64,000 bases of DNA from Polyangiaceae bacterium (GCA_025353725.1 JANXOF010000023.1:124001-188000), one strand, 5' to 3'. Shown: positions 8,841 to 18,686, counted from the first letter of the stretch. Translations and numbers: made by a program. The notes: generated by a model from the letters alone, not told the origin.

Positions 8841-9947
8841 CTAACGGTTTGCCGTCGCGTCACCGAAGATCGCGGCCAGCTCATAAGGAGCGCTTACTTC
8901 GAGTTGGTCGTAGCGACAGGCGGGCGGCGATTTGTCGGGGCGCCAACGCTTGAAGTGAGTCGCGTGACGAAATCGAGTCCCCTGCAGATGGTCGTAAGCG
9001 ACCTCCGCAACGAGCTCCAAGCGGAGCGGCTGCCACGAGAGGTCCTTCCCTCGGTTCCAGCGGCTCTCGCCACCAGGCACGCGTGTCTCGCCGCCATGGG
9101 CTACCACGCCGGCCGCGAGCGCGTTCGACGTCGTCACCCAGGGATGAGACGCCTTCGCATCCGTGCAAAGGGGCTCGAGCAGCTTCGCGAGCGCCGCTCG
9201 GTCCTCGCGCTTGAACGCAGACGCAACCCCGACGTGCTGGAGCACCCCTTCGCGGTCATAAAGACCGAGGAGCAAGGACCCAACAAGCTCGCCGGGGGCG
9301 TCTTTGTACCATCGGAAGCCAGCGACCACGCAGTCGGCGGTACGCGCGTGCTTGATCTTCAGCATCGCGCGCTTTCCAGGCATGTACGCGAGTCCGCGCG
9401 GCTTCGCGATGACACCGTCGAGGCCTGCGCCCTCGAAGCGCTTGAACCAGTCTTCGGCTACAGCCGCGTCGCGAGTGATCGGAGTGAGGTGAACTGGGGG
9501 TCTCGCATCGCGGAGCGCAACTTCGAGTTTTTCACGACGCTCGGCTTGGGGGCGTTCGCGGAGATCCGTGTCGCCAAGCGCTAGCAAATCCCAGGCGACG
9601 AAGGACGCAGGCGTCTCCTTCGCGAGCGATGCCACACGGCTTGCAGCAGGATGAATGCGCAGGAGCAGCGCGTCAAAGTCGAGAACGCCGCCGTTCGCGA
9701 TGACGATCTCGCCGTCGAGCACGCACGCGTCAGGAAGTGACGCACGAAGCGACACTGCGAGCTCGGGAAAGTAACGGCCGAGCGGCTTTAGTTCCCGACT
9801 TTGCAGATAGACATCGTCACCATCTTTGAAAACGATAGCGCGAAAGCCATCCCACTTAGGCTCGTAGTTCCAAGAATCATCCAAGGGAATCAAAGCGGCG
9901 AGTTTGGCGAGCATTGGCTCAACAGGCGGACGGAACGGCAGCGTCAT
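8841..9947 (-). CDS. ATP-dependent DNA ligase (LigD/LigC ligase type)
   Basis: 368 aa. The adenylation domain has the KxDG nucleotide-binding lysine at Lys31 (EPKWDGFRA), motif III-like LDGEIV around 100, motif IV DGVIAKP and motif V MLKIKH. The OB-fold follows with GSLLLGLYD. This is the minimal two-domain ligase that seals nicks and, with a LigD-type polymerase, works in bacterial end joining. It faces the polymerase gene tail to tail. Its ATG (9947-9945) overlaps the stop of the upstream channel gene, so it is translationally coupled to a cyclic-nucleotide-binding channel rather than to the polymerase. Confidence 0.93.
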   Translation of the reverse strand: MTLPFRPPVEPMLAKLAALIPLDDSWNYEPKWDGFRAIVFKDGDDVYLQSRELKPLGRYFPELAVSLRASLPDACVLDGEIVIANGGVLDFDALLLRIHPAASRVASLAKETPASFVAWDLLALGDTDLRERPQAERREKLEVALRDARPPVHLTPITRDAAVAEDWFKRFEGAGLDGVIAKPRGLAYMPGKRAMLKIKHARTADCVVAGFRWYKDAPGELVGSLLLGLYDREGVLQHVGVASAFKREDRAALAKLLEPLCTDAKASHPWVTTSNALAAGVVAHGGETRVPGGESRWNRGKDLSWQPLRLELVAEVAYDHLQGTRFRHATHFKRWRPDKSPPACRYDQLEVSAPYELAAIFGDATANR

Positions 9948-11458
9948 AGCTTAAAGAACCCTTTAATTTGGCTAATCAGGCGGAGAGAACGGTCCTGCAG
10001 CGGCTCCACCATCGTTTCGCGAGAGGCCGCTGCGATTTCGAGCTCGGCTTGCCGCTGAAGCAGTAATTCGCTTATCTTCTCGACCACCCCGGCGTTGGAG
10101 GCCAGCGTGGCCTGAAACGCCTCGTGACTCACGACGAGGAGCTCGCACTCCGTGGCCGCGCGCACGGTCGCCTTCCGCTGCTCTCCGGTCATCAGGCCCA
10201 TCTCGCCGAAAAACTTACCCGAACCGAGCCGAGCAATTTCGCGTGCGGTGCGATCGTCGCGCGGCAACTCGACGATCACCTCACCGCGGTCGATAATGTA
10301 GAGTTCTCCGGCCGCGTCACCGTGAGCCACAATCACCTCCGAGGGCGCGTAAAGGCGAACCGCTGCCGCCGCTGCAAGCGAGCGATGCGCAGCCGCGGGA
10401 AGCACGTCGAGAAAGTCGACGCACCGCAGCACGGCATCGCGACGTGAGAGCTCCCGTTCGAGGGACAAGCCCTCGCTCTCCTCGGAGACCGCGTGAAGGT
10501 GCACAGTCCGCTGGGGAAACGGAATCTCGAGTTTCGCGCGTTGAAGGGCATACCACACCCGATCACGAACATACCCGTCGACGCGCTCGCGAATGGCGTA
10601 GTCATCAATAAAGAAGAAAACGGCATATTCGATGCCGCTATCGGCAAAGTTGCGCGTCTGAACGAACGGTGCGGGCTCGGCAAGAACACCGCTCGTCCCG
10701 CGGAGCGCCGAAAGAATTGCGTCGTGAACACGCTTGGGCGAAGCGCTGTAGGAGGCTTGTACGGTCACGTGACGGCGGGAAAGATTCGACGGCTGGGAAT
10801 AGTTACGAATAGGCGCTTTCGCTAAAAGCGAATTAGGCACGATCACGTCAACCAGATCATTCGTCCTTACAGATGTCGCGCGCCAGTTGACCTCCGTGAC
10901 CTGCCCGACCTGCCGCGCATCGCTGTCGAATTGAATCCAGTCACCCACCTGGAACGGCCGCTGCATCTGGAGCGCAAGGCCACTCACCATGTTGCCGAGC
11001 GTGTCTTGAAGCGCGAGGCCGATAACGGCGGTAAGAAGGGCTGAGGTCGTGAGAATCGACCCAGGCTCGACTCCCACGGCGCGCAGCGTGAGGAGCAAGA
11101 CCACGACGTAGACAACCGCCTGCATGACGTCGCGAAAGATCCGCGGCGGCGCGCGATGCGTTTTGCGACCGAAGATGACGTCGACCGCGAGCAGGACGAG
11201 GCTTCGGCCGCACGAGGCCAACAGGAAGAACGTGTAAAGAAACGACAGGACCCGCGCGACGTTCGCATTCGACGCGAGCGCGGCAGCCAACGCACCAAAA
11301 AGGCCGGCAAGAAGCAGGTACGCGACGGGTAGGCGCGTACGCCCTTTTTCAGCGGAGGGAAGCAGCCACTGTGCGAGCCCGAGGAGCGCCACGGCTGTCG
11401 CTATGCCCGCGACGTCGACGGAGCGATCGCTACCTAAGCTGAGTGTTTCCACGGGCAT
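9944..11458 (-). CDS. MscS-family channel with C-terminal cyclic-nucleotide-binding domain
   Basis: 504 aa. Four hydrophobic segments lie at about 15-35, 42-62, 72-95 and 108-130. The MscS pore helix and beta domain are at 135-220 (GLALQDTLGNMVSGLALQM, RPFQVGDWIQ). A cyclic-nucleotide-binding domain spans about 348-465, with a phosphate-binding cassette at 415-433 (KFFGEMGLMTGEQRKATV). This matches the bacterial MscS-like channels that may be ligand-gated rather than purely tension-gated. It acts in the inner membrane. It lies 27 nt after the giant TPR gene and overlaps the ligase start, suggesting one transcript. Confidence 0.92.
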   Translation of the reverse strand: MPVETLSLGSDRSVDVAGIATAVALLGLAQWLLPSAEKGRTRLPVAYLLLAGLFGALAAALASNANVARVLSFLYTFFLLASCGRSLVLLAVDVIFGRKTHRAPPRIFRDVMQAVVYVVVLLLTLRAVGVEPGSILTTSALLTAVIGLALQDTLGNMVSGLALQMQRPFQVGDWIQFDSDARQVGQVTEVNWRATSVRTNDLVDVIVPNSLLAKAPIRNYSQPSNLSRRHVTVQASYSASPKRVHDAILSALRGTSGVLAEPAPFVQTRNFADSGIEYAVFFFIDDYAIRERVDGYVRDRVWYALQRAKLEIPFPQRTVHLHAVSEESEGLSLERELSRRDAVLRCVDFLDVLPAAAHRSLAAAAAVRLYAPSEVIVAHGDAAGELYIIDRGEVIVELPRDDRTAREIARLGSGKFFGEMGLMTGEQRKATVRAATECELLVVSHEAFQATLASNAGVVEKISELLLQRQAELEIAAASRETMVEPLQDRSLRLISQIKGFFKL

Positions 11459-11485
11459 CGAAGCCTACCATGTTCGCCACGGCAT

Positions 11486-14400
11486 CTACCGGCGTGCTGC
11501 CACTAGGCCTAACGCCTTTCTCATCGCGGCGCTGGCGTCTCCGAGGAACCACACGACAAGTTCTTTCATTTTATCGCGCGGCGAGAGATCGCTCGGAGAC
11601 TGCGCATCGAAAGCCATGGCCGTTCGCGCGGCCTCGAGGTCACCTGCCAGCAGTAGTCCCGCGCGCGCGGCGGAGACATCAGCCAGTTGAGACCATCGAG
11701 GGATATCGAGTTTTCCGCCATATCCCATCGCAAGGTTTACCGCCGCCGAGAGTCGCGCGATGCTCTGCGGGTCGAGTCGCTCTTTGATAGGCTGGTCGCG
11801 GGGTAGTGCCTTATCCATCGCGATGCGCGCCGCGACTCGGGCCAGCGCCTTGAGCTCGGTCAGCGACGGACAAAGGGCCCGGGCGAGAAGCGGCTTCGAC
11901 ATCTCGAACACACGTTTGCCAATGAGAAATGCGACGACCTCCTTTGCAATCCCTCCGAACGCCGGCGGGTGCGCGAGAAGCGACGGCGGTTTCGTCGCCG
12001 CAACGACCAGCGCCGGGCCCGCACCCCGACGTTGAAATACGCGAGGGGACGGCATTCCGAGACTAAGCCCCGCGCGCCCGATGCTCTGCGCGAGCCATTC
12101 GTGGGATTTCAGCGCCGCCCCCGGGTAAGAGAGACGCTCGCGAAGCGGGACACGGGCGATGAGGAGGTCCGCGACCGCAGGCGCCATGACCTCGAAGAGT
12201 TCGGTGATCGCCGGATCGAGCTCTTCGTGAAGGAGCGCGCGGTACCCGTCCGGCCCCAAATCGAACTCAAGTTCCAGGATGGACCGCGCGGGGTGCAAGG
12301 CGCGGAACTCGTGCGCCACGGGATGCACGATACCCAAAAAGTGCATCGCGGAAGCCACACAGAAAGCGCGATCACTTTCGCCTTGCGCGGTGAGCAGCGC
12401 AAAGAGTGCCGGATACGGCGTAGGCTCGAGCGGGTCGCGCAGAATGCGCTCCAACGTCGCAGCGATGGCTCCCTCCCCCTGTCCTGTACGCGACAAAAGC
12501 TCGCGCAGGATAACTTGCCCTTCCTCGTCGTCGGGCCTTAGGTGCACCGAGGCTCTGAACGCCTCGAGCGCTTGCCGCGAATCGAAGAGCCTATCGCGGT
12601 AGACGAGACCAAGTTGCTTGTAGAGCGCATGCTGCAACCCCACGTCGGCAAGAGGGGCCGCGAGTGACCGGACGATCATCCGCTTGTACATCTGCTCGAG
12701 CCCAAGCCAGTCGCGATCCTCCGTAAGAATTCGAACGATCTTCTCAAAAGCCACGAGCTGCGACGGGTCGACGTCGAGGGCTTGTTCGAAGAGCGCGAGC
12801 GACGCGACGCGATCGTTCAGCTTGTCTTTCGCAAGTTGCGCCATTGTGAAAAGCGTCTTGGCTTTACGCGCTTGATCCGGGTCGCTCGCCACGATGGATC
12901 GAAGGACGTCAAAGAGCGATATCCACTTTCCTAGTTTTCGGTAAAGCGCAAGAAGCTTGTGAAGCGTAGGGAGGTCGCGCGGGCGGAGCTGGCGCGCCTC
13001 TTCGTAAACCTCCGCCGCAAGCTCGTCACTATGTGCCTTCGTCACGAACTCCGCGGCGAGCGAACAGAGCGCGGCAACGCGGGCGTCGGGATCGACCGTA
13101 GCTTGTGCGAGCTGCCTCCTAAGGCTTAGGGCGGCGATGGCATTTCCCGAAGCCGCGTGATGCTGAGCGAGGCCTGCGAGTGCACGCGCGTTCGACGGCG
13201 CATCCGTGAGCACCTCGTCGTACAGGACGGCCGCACGGTCGGCGTCACCCGTGAGGACCAGAATATCGGCAAGATTGGCGCGCGTTACAGGCGATAACGC
13301 GTCAGCATTGTCGGCTATCGCAACAAGTGCTTCGCGCGCGACAAGAACGGCGGGATCGGCACGCATCGGAACCGCGGCGGCAACGAGTGCTTCGCACTCT
13401 TCCACCGAATCGGACCGAAGGTGGTAGGCGGCAAGCGTCGCGACCAGCGCGCGCTCTGGCTTTTCTAGTCCTGTCGCCGCGCGGGCTTGAGCCCGACGCA
13501 CGGTGACGATGCGGTCGTAGTCCCTGTCGCGCTCAGCCGCCGAAAGGGCAACCTCACACAGCGCCTCGGCGTCGGCGTAACGCCCTTCCTCGACGAGGAG
13601 CGTTACGAGTTGAGCAGCCGCCCATTCGTTCGTCGGATCTAACGACGCGGCCTCCTCGTAAGCGGCTCGAGCGCCGTTCGAGTCGCCACGTTTTCCGCGC
13701 GCGGCCGCAAGCTCGACGAACGCCGAGGCCCGCGCGCGCTTTGTTTCCGTGGTCCTTGCACGTTGCTCAAGGTAGCGCTCCGTGCGGGCGGCATCGTCCT
13801 CAGTGCGGGCATCCCAGATCAGTGCGTTCCAAGCCGCTTGGTTCGACGGATCTGCGGCAACCGCGCGTTCAAAATGCTCGCGCGCGGCATGTGCGTCCAC
13901 CGGGACGAGAAGCTGCCCGGCAAGGACGAGCATGCGCGCTCGCACCTGCGGTTCCGTGGCGAGTGCCGCAAGTTTTTCTCGATAGTGGGCAGCCGCGTGC
14001 ACATGCCCGACTTTTTCCTGCAGGCGCGCAAGCTCCACTAAAACCGTCTCATCATCCGGCAGTACCACCTCAAGACGCTCATACGTCGCAAGGGCGGCGC
14101 GCACGTCCCCAAGCTTCGTCTCGAGGACAGATCCCAAACGCTCGAGACGCGCCGCGCGGCGGATTGGCTCAGACGCCGCCGTGACAGCTTTCTCGAGCGC
14201 CACAGCGAGCTCAGGCCACGCGCGCGCCGAACTGTAGGTTCGCTCGAGCGCCTCGTTCGCCACACCATGGTCCGGGGCCATCGCGATAACCCGTTGGAGC
14301 GTTTTCGCGGCGAGCTCTGGATTGCGAAATTCCTCCTCCTCGATTTTCGCGAGCCAAAGGAGCGCGTTAATGCGCTCTCCCATGTCCGCGTCGGTTGCCG

Positions 14401-15178
14401 CCTGCCTCCGCAGCACATCAGCGAGCGCGACTCTGTCGGTCTCACGTACGGCCACCTGCTCGAGGCCTCGCAGCGGCTCCATCATCAAAGGGAATAGGAG
14501 ATGCGCGGCGTCAAGGTGCTTCTTCGCGGCGCCAAGACTAAACGTCCTCTGACTGTTATCCATACAACGCGCGGCCATCATGAGGTGAATCCGCGCGCGG
14601 TCGTCTTTACGAGTTGCGGAGAGAACCGCACGGTCGAGTTCGTCGAACTCCCGCTCGAGGTCTCCGTGCTCGCGCGACAAGGCCGCCTGGAGCATGTGAA
14701 GCTGCCAATGCGTCGAATCAAGATGACGAATCCGTTCGAGCCATTGCCTCGCGAGGTCAAGGTCCGTAAGCTCGCGCGTGAGCCATCGCACCATCGCCTC
14801 CGCATACGCGATGGAACGGACGATGTCCGTCTCCTGGCTAGCGAGAGCGCGCGTCGTTTCGAGGACTTCTGCCCAACGACGCTCTGCCCGCGCAAGCGGT
14901 TCGAGAACGTCTACGATTGCCTCGCACGTTGGGTCGGCTTTCCACGCCTCGAGGAGTGCATCGATCGCCTGGCTGGAGTCACCTAGGTCGGCTGAAAGGG
15001 ACGTCGCAACGTCCACGAGAATCAACGCTCGCGCTGAGCGCTCGAACACCCCTTCGAGCCTCAGGAGTAAGGACTCCACGTGTGCTGCGCCGACGCTCGC
15101 GCCGGCGGGAATGCGAACGTCGTCGTACACGCGCAGTGGCCGCGTTGGAGGGGATGCGCTCTCGCCGTTGGAGGGCAT
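11486..15178 (-). CDS. Giant tetratricopeptide-repeat protein
   Basis: 1230 aa, almost entirely helical TPR-like repeats. Typical 34-residue units carry the W/L-G-Y/A-F-A-P pattern, for example YEEAASLDPTNEWAAAQL and FEQALDVDPSQLVAFEKI. There is no signal peptide, membrane segment or catalytic motif, so a cytoplasmic scaffold is inferred. The last 250 residues (from about 960) depart from the repeat pattern and include hydrophobic helices. The gene opens the operon that continues with the cNMP-binding channel and the ligase. Such long TPR proteins are common in Myxococcota and mostly uncharacterised. The partner is unknown. Confidence 0.85.
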   Translation of the reverse strand: MPSNGESASPPTRPLRVYDDVRIPAGASVGAAHVESLLLRLEGVFERSARALILVDVATSLSADLGDSSQAIDALLEAWKADPTCEAIVDVLEPLARAERRWAEVLETTRALASQETDIVRSIAYAEAMVRWLTRELTDLDLARQWLERIRHLDSTHWQLHMLQAALSREHGDLEREFDELDRAVLSATRKDDRARIHLMMAARCMDNSQRTFSLGAAKKHLDAAHLLFPLMMEPLRGLEQVAVRETDRVALADVLRRQAATDADMGERINALLWLAKIEEEEFRNPELAAKTLQRVIAMAPDHGVANEALERTYSSARAWPELAVALEKAVTAASEPIRRAARLERLGSVLETKLGDVRAALATYERLEVVLPDDETVLVELARLQEKVGHVHAAAHYREKLAALATEPQVRARMLVLAGQLLVPVDAHAAREHFERAVAADPSNQAAWNALIWDARTEDDAARTERYLEQRARTTETKRARASAFVELAAARGKRGDSNGARAAYEEAASLDPTNEWAAAQLVTLLVEEGRYADAEALCEVALSAAERDRDYDRIVTVRRAQARAATGLEKPERALVATLAAYHLRSDSVEECEALVAAAVPMRADPAVLVAREALVAIADNADALSPVTRANLADILVLTGDADRAAVLYDEVLTDAPSNARALAGLAQHHAASGNAIAALSLRRQLAQATVDPDARVAALCSLAAEFVTKAHSDELAAEVYEEARQLRPRDLPTLHKLLALYRKLGKWISLFDVLRSIVASDPDQARKAKTLFTMAQLAKDKLNDRVASLALFEQALDVDPSQLVAFEKIVRILTEDRDWLGLEQMYKRMIVRSLAAPLADVGLQHALYKQLGLVYRDRLFDSRQALEAFRASVHLRPDDEEGQVILRELLSRTGQGEGAIAATLERILRDPLEPTPYPALFALLTAQGESDRAFCVASAMHFLGIVHPVAHEFRALHPARSILELEFDLGPDGYRALLHEELDPAITELFEVMAPAVADLLIARVPLRERLSYPGAALKSHEWLAQSIGRAGLSLGMPSPRVFQRRGAGPALVVAATKPPSLLAHPPAFGGIAKEVVAFLIGKRVFEMSKPLLARALCPSLTELKALARVAARIAMDKALPRDQPIKERLDPQSIARLSAAVNLAMGYGGKLDIPRWSQLADVSAARAGLLLAGDLEAARTAMAFDAQSPSDLSPRDKMKELVVWFLGDASAAMRKALGLVAARR

Positions 15179-15250
15179 ACGGATTCAGATCTTACCTTGG
15201 TTGGAGCGAACACGGAGAGACAACCGCAGGCGACCAGCGAGTGGCGCGAT

Positions 15251-15272
15251 TGGTGCACAAGTAGGTGCACCA
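15251..15272. promoter_or_regulatory. Perfect 8-bp inverted repeat in a divergent promoter region
   Basis: TGGTGCAC-N6-GTGCACCA is a perfect dyad 31 nt upstream of the ATG at 15303 and about 75 nt upstream of the divergent TPR gene start (15178). Its position suits an operator acting on either gene. No regulator is identifiable. Confidence 0.35.
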
Positions 15273-15302
15273 GGTCATTCAGCCTCGGGAGCTCGAAACC
15301 CT

Positions 15303-15788
15303 ATGCAAGCCAAACGCGCTCTTGTTCTCGGTGTCCTCGGCGCGTCTGCCATCAGCGTGGCATCCGCACTTCTTCGGGCCGTAGGCCTTCCGATTCAGCT
15401 GGAGCTGATCTTGGGGACCGCCACCGGGATGCGGCCAGGGTTCGACGCGTTTGTACTCGGAGGCTTGATCCATCTTGCCATCGGTGGGGCGTTCGGCCTC
15501 CTTTACGGATGGCTCATGGAGACGGTGTGGGACCATGGTGGACTAGCCATGGGCGTCATTCTCGGTTTTCTCCACGCCTCGCTCGTCGGTATGGGCGTAG
15601 GTTTGACTCCCCAGTTTCATCCCCATGTACCGATTCATATCCCTGATCCTGGGCCATATTTTTCAAACCTTGGCATACCAGGAGTTATGTCGTTCTTCGC
15701 CGTTCACCTCTTCTACGGTGCGATAGTCGGTTACGGTTATGGCCACGTGGTCGCGGAGCGCGAATGGGCGCCCGAGGGGCGCCTGTAG
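15303..15788 (+). CDS. Small integral membrane protein, unknown
   Basis: 161 aa from ATG 15303; the frame stays open upstream but that part only mirrors the TPR gene on the other strand. About four membrane helices are predicted, at 5-25, 46-68, 82-100 and 128-150. The loop at 103-125 is rich in His and Pro (PQFHPHVPIHIPDPGPYF), which could bind a metal. I do not recognise the family. The gene is single, divergent from the TPR operon, with the Ser/Thr kinase operon following 88 nt later. Confidence 0.7.
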   Translation: MQAKRALVLGVLGASAISVASALLRAVGLPIQLELILGTATGMRPGFDAFVLGGLIHLAIGGAFGLLYGWLMETVWDHGGLAMGVILGFLHASLVGMGVGLTPQFHPHVPIHIPDPGPYFSNLGIPGVMSFFAVHLFYGAIVGYGYGHVVAEREWAPEGRL

Positions 15789-15876
15789 ACAAGAGTTCGC
15801 ACTCCGTTGGATTGCGCTTCCCGCTCCCCTATGACACGCTTGTTGATGTGCCTCTCATCGTCGAGAAGCTTGACCC

Positions 15877-17580
15877 GTGAACAAAGACGGCAGCCGTGTA
15901 GAGAACCTGGCGAATCTCTCGAATCTTGTCGAGGGTGATTCTTACAGAGGCCCAAGCTCCATACCGAGCGAACGGTTTCGGGTCATCGGCGAGCTCGGTA
16001 GTGGCGGCATGGCCGAAGTCTACCTTGCCGTAACGGGCGGATCTCACGCGGTTAGCAAGCTGGTCGTCGTGAAGGCCTTGAGAGCTCACCTGAACGAGCC
16101 TGAGTTTCGTGAGATGTTTCTTAGCGAAGCCAGACTCGCGGTCCGCCTAAATCACTCGAATGTGGTGCAGACGTACGAGGTCGCGAGCATCGGCGGTAGG
16201 GACGTTATCGTGATGGAATACCTCGACGGGCAGTCGCTCGATACGGTTCGAAAGAAAAGCAAAAAGATAGCCTTTCCCATCGCGGCCGAGCTCCACGTTA
16301 TAAGCCAAATTCTTAACGGCCTCGACTACTCGCACAATGTCAGCGACTTTGATGGGACACCGCTCGGGTTTGTCCATCGCGACATATCGCCTCAAAACGT
16401 TTTTATAACGTATGACGGTTCCGTCAAAGTGCTTGACTTTGGCATCTCAAAAAGCACGACTTCGACCGTTGAGACAAGAACTGGGGTCATCAAAGGGAAG
16501 ACGCGCTACATGGCTCCAGAGCAATTTGCGGCCTCGCAAGTGACGCGCCGCACAGACATTTACGCGGCGGGCGTGCTCCTTTGGGAGGCTCTCACGGGCA
16601 AAAAGATGTGGAGCGGCCTCTCGGACATCGAGGTCATGACCAAAGTTTGTCAGGGTTCGACGCCGCCTCCGAGCACGGTCACGGCGGGCATAGACCCCCG
16701 ACTCGAAGAAATCTGTATGCAGGCTCTTGCCTTTCGACCGGACGACAGGTTCGCGTCGGCGGGCGCCATGATAGGCGCGCTGGACGAGCCGTTGGGGAGG
16801 AGGGAAATGCGCTTTACGCAGCGCGCTCTTGCCCAGTGGATGGCCGAACCTTTCGCGACGGAGCGGGCTGAGAGGCAACAGCGCGTCGAACGCGCCATGA
16901 GTGCCATCAAGGCTTCGAGCGACGACGCGTCGAGGCCAGCCTCGACAGCGATAACAAAGCTCGACGAGAGCGGTCCCCACGCGACGCTGCACTCCGCGGG
17001 GACATGGCGAAGTCCGACCCACGACGACGCTAACGCAACACCGCGAGGCACGACGGTCACGGACGCTTCGCTGGCGACGACGCCCGTTCGGAAGAGCTGG
17101 GCACGTCTCGCCGGAGGCCTTGGCCTTGGTCTGATCATCGTGCTCGCCGTACTCGCCATAAAGAGGGGTGTCGTGGCGAGTGTACCCGTCGCGAAGGCGG
17201 CAGCCTCGGAAGCGAGCGCGATAGCTTCGCGCGAGCCCGCCCTTGTCGCACACCGGATGGCTCGCATCAGCATCCACCCCTCGCCGTCGAACGCGCGACT
17301 GTTCTTCGACGGCGAATCAGTTAGCGGTGACAAGCTCGCAATCGACGTTGCCGCCGACGGGTCACGCCACACGGTACGCGCTGAGGCTGCGGGATTCCTG
17401 TCCAGAAGCATCAGTATCGTTTCAGATTCCGACATGGACGTGGACTTGGCTCTCGCGAAGAGGCCCGCCGAGGCGCCGGCTGTGCGGCACGCGACGCCAA
17501 CGCCGCCGCGTGATTCTGCCGAGCCAAGCAGCTCTGCCAAGCGCAAGGCGCGCGGTATCGACAGGGAGGACCCGTGGTGA
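15877..17580 (+). CDS. Membrane Ser/Thr protein kinase with C-terminal PEGA domain
   Basis: 567 aa. The kinase domain (33-300) is complete: glycine loop GELGSGGMAEV (38-48), lysine Lys66, catalytic loop HRDISPQN (167-174), DFG 187-189 and APE 213-215. The HRDISPQN variant is characteristic of myxobacterial eukaryotic-like kinases. One membrane helix (about 410-429) is followed by a PEGA domain (about 463-525, ISIHPSPSNARLFFDG). The kinase is thus cytoplasmic with a periplasmic PEGA sensor or wall-contact domain. It overlaps the next gene by 7 nt, so stoichiometric co-expression with the TPR-PEGA protein is likely. The start ATG has no strong ribosome site. Confidence 0.92.
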   Translation: MNKDGSRVENLANLSNLVEGDSYRGPSSIPSERFRVIGELGSGGMAEVYLAVTGGSHAVSKLVVVKALRAHLNEPEFREMFLSEARLAVRLNHSNVVQTYEVASIGGRDVIVMEYLDGQSLDTVRKKSKKIAFPIAAELHVISQILNGLDYSHNVSDFDGTPLGFVHRDISPQNVFITYDGSVKVLDFGISKSTTSTVETRTGVIKGKTRYMAPEQFAASQVTRRTDIYAAGVLLWEALTGKKMWSGLSDIEVMTKVCQGSTPPPSTVTAGIDPRLEEICMQALAFRPDDRFASAGAMIGALDEPLGRREMRFTQRALAQWMAEPFATERAERQQRVERAMSAIKASSDDASRPASTAITKLDESGPHATLHSAGTWRSPTHDDANATPRGTTVTDASLATTPVRKSWARLAGGLGLGLIIVLAVLAIKRGVVASVPVAKAAASEASAIASREPALVAHRMARISIHPSPSNARLFFDGESVSGDKLAIDVAADGSRHTVRAEAAGFLSRSISIVSDSDMDVDLALAKRPAEAPAVRHATPTPPRDSAEPSSSAKRKARGIDREDPW

Positions 17581-18686
17581 GCGAAGAGCAACGCGCGCGG
17601 TATCGGCGGAGAAAATTCATGGCTAAACGTGAACTATGGCAAGCGGCGGTCGTCTTCATCGGCACCATGGGTTGCCCACTCGAAGCCGTTGCGCAACCAG
17701 TCCGCACCGCACCGCACGGCGCCGCTACGCATGAAGACCCGGCATCTGCCTCTGGAAAGCTCGACCCGCCCATACTAAAGTTGGGCAAGTCCGAGGCGGT
17801 GGCTCGTTTCCAAAGCGGCATTTCGCTGTTCGACGACAAAGACTTTGCGGCGGCGCTTGTCGAGTTCCGCAGGGCGTACGCGGTAGCCCCCAATTTCCGG
17901 GTACTCTACAATATGGCACAGTGCTGCTACGAGATGCAGGACTACGTGTGCGCACTGACCAGTTTCGAGCGCTACCTCGCCGAAGGTGGAACGCGCTTGC
18001 CTCACGCACGCCGCACGGAGGTCGCTCGCGACATTAAGAACCTAGAGTCGCGCGTCGGAAAATTGGAAATCGTAGCGAACTTGGCAGGCGCGGAGGTCAG
18101 CATTGACGACGTTGCGGTAGGAACGACGCCCCTCGCCGCTGCCGTGGCGCTCAGCGTGGGTAGACGAAAAGTTATCGTTACCAAAGCTGGATACGTGTCG
18201 ATGAGTCGGGTCGTCGAACTAGGTGGACTCGAGACACAACGCCTCGTCGTAGACTTAGCCGAAGTGCCGCTTGCACCTCAAGCAACGCCTCCACCGTCGC
18301 AACTTGCGCTGTTGGCTCCCCCCCTGACTCCACGACAAGGTCCACGGTGGACGACGCTGTCGTGGGTCGGACTTGGTAGCGCTGCGGCGCTAGGAATCGG
18401 CGCGACCATACTCGGCGGAGTCGCCCTGAGCTCCTCCAGTGACCTTAAGACAACCACTTATACTGGAGAAAATGAACCTCCAGCGTTTCAAAGTGAAAAG
18501 AGGAAAGCGAAGACGATGGCGCTCGCATCGGACGTCACTGCGGGAGCCGCTGCGGTCACCCTCGTGACGACGCTGGTACTCACGTACTTCTGGCCGGCGA
18601 AGCGAACGGCAACCGCAGCGTCTCCCCCTCTCCGAATGCGGGTTTCAACGTCTGCACTCGGCGTCGATATGGAGGCGGCATTCTGA
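17574..18686 (+). CDS. TPR/PEGA-domain membrane protein
   Basis: 370 aa from GTG 17574; a GGGAGGA ribosome site ending at 17570 supports this GTG or the adjacent GTG at 17577. An N-terminal hydrophobic segment (QAAVVFIGTMGCPLEAVAQ) suggests export. TPR-like repeats follow at about 75-150 (FQSGISLFDDKDFAAALVEF), then a PEGA domain at about 160-225 (GAEVSIDDVAVGTTPL, KAGYVS) and two hydrophobic helices at about 262-285 and 320-342. This pattern recurs in myxobacteria beside Ser/Thr kinases. The overlap with the kinase and the stop/start overlap (TGATG) with the lipoprotein make a tight three-gene operon. Confidence 0.8.
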   Translation: MVSEEQRARYRRRKFMAKRELWQAAVVFIGTMGCPLEAVAQPVRTAPHGAATHEDPASASGKLDPPILKLGKSEAVARFQSGISLFDDKDFAAALVEFRRAYAVAPNFRVLYNMAQCCYEMQDYVCALTSFERYLAEGGTRLPHARRTEVARDIKNLESRVGKLEIVANLAGAEVSIDDVAVGTTPLAAAVALSVGRRKVIVTKAGYVSMSRVVELGGLETQRLVVDLAEVPLAPQATPPPSQLALLAPPLTPRQGPRWTTLSWVGLGSAAALGIGATILGGVALSSSSDLKTTTYTGENEPPAFQSEKRKAKTMALASDVTAGAAAVTLVTTLVLTYFWPAKRTATAASPPLRMRVSTSALGVDMEAAF

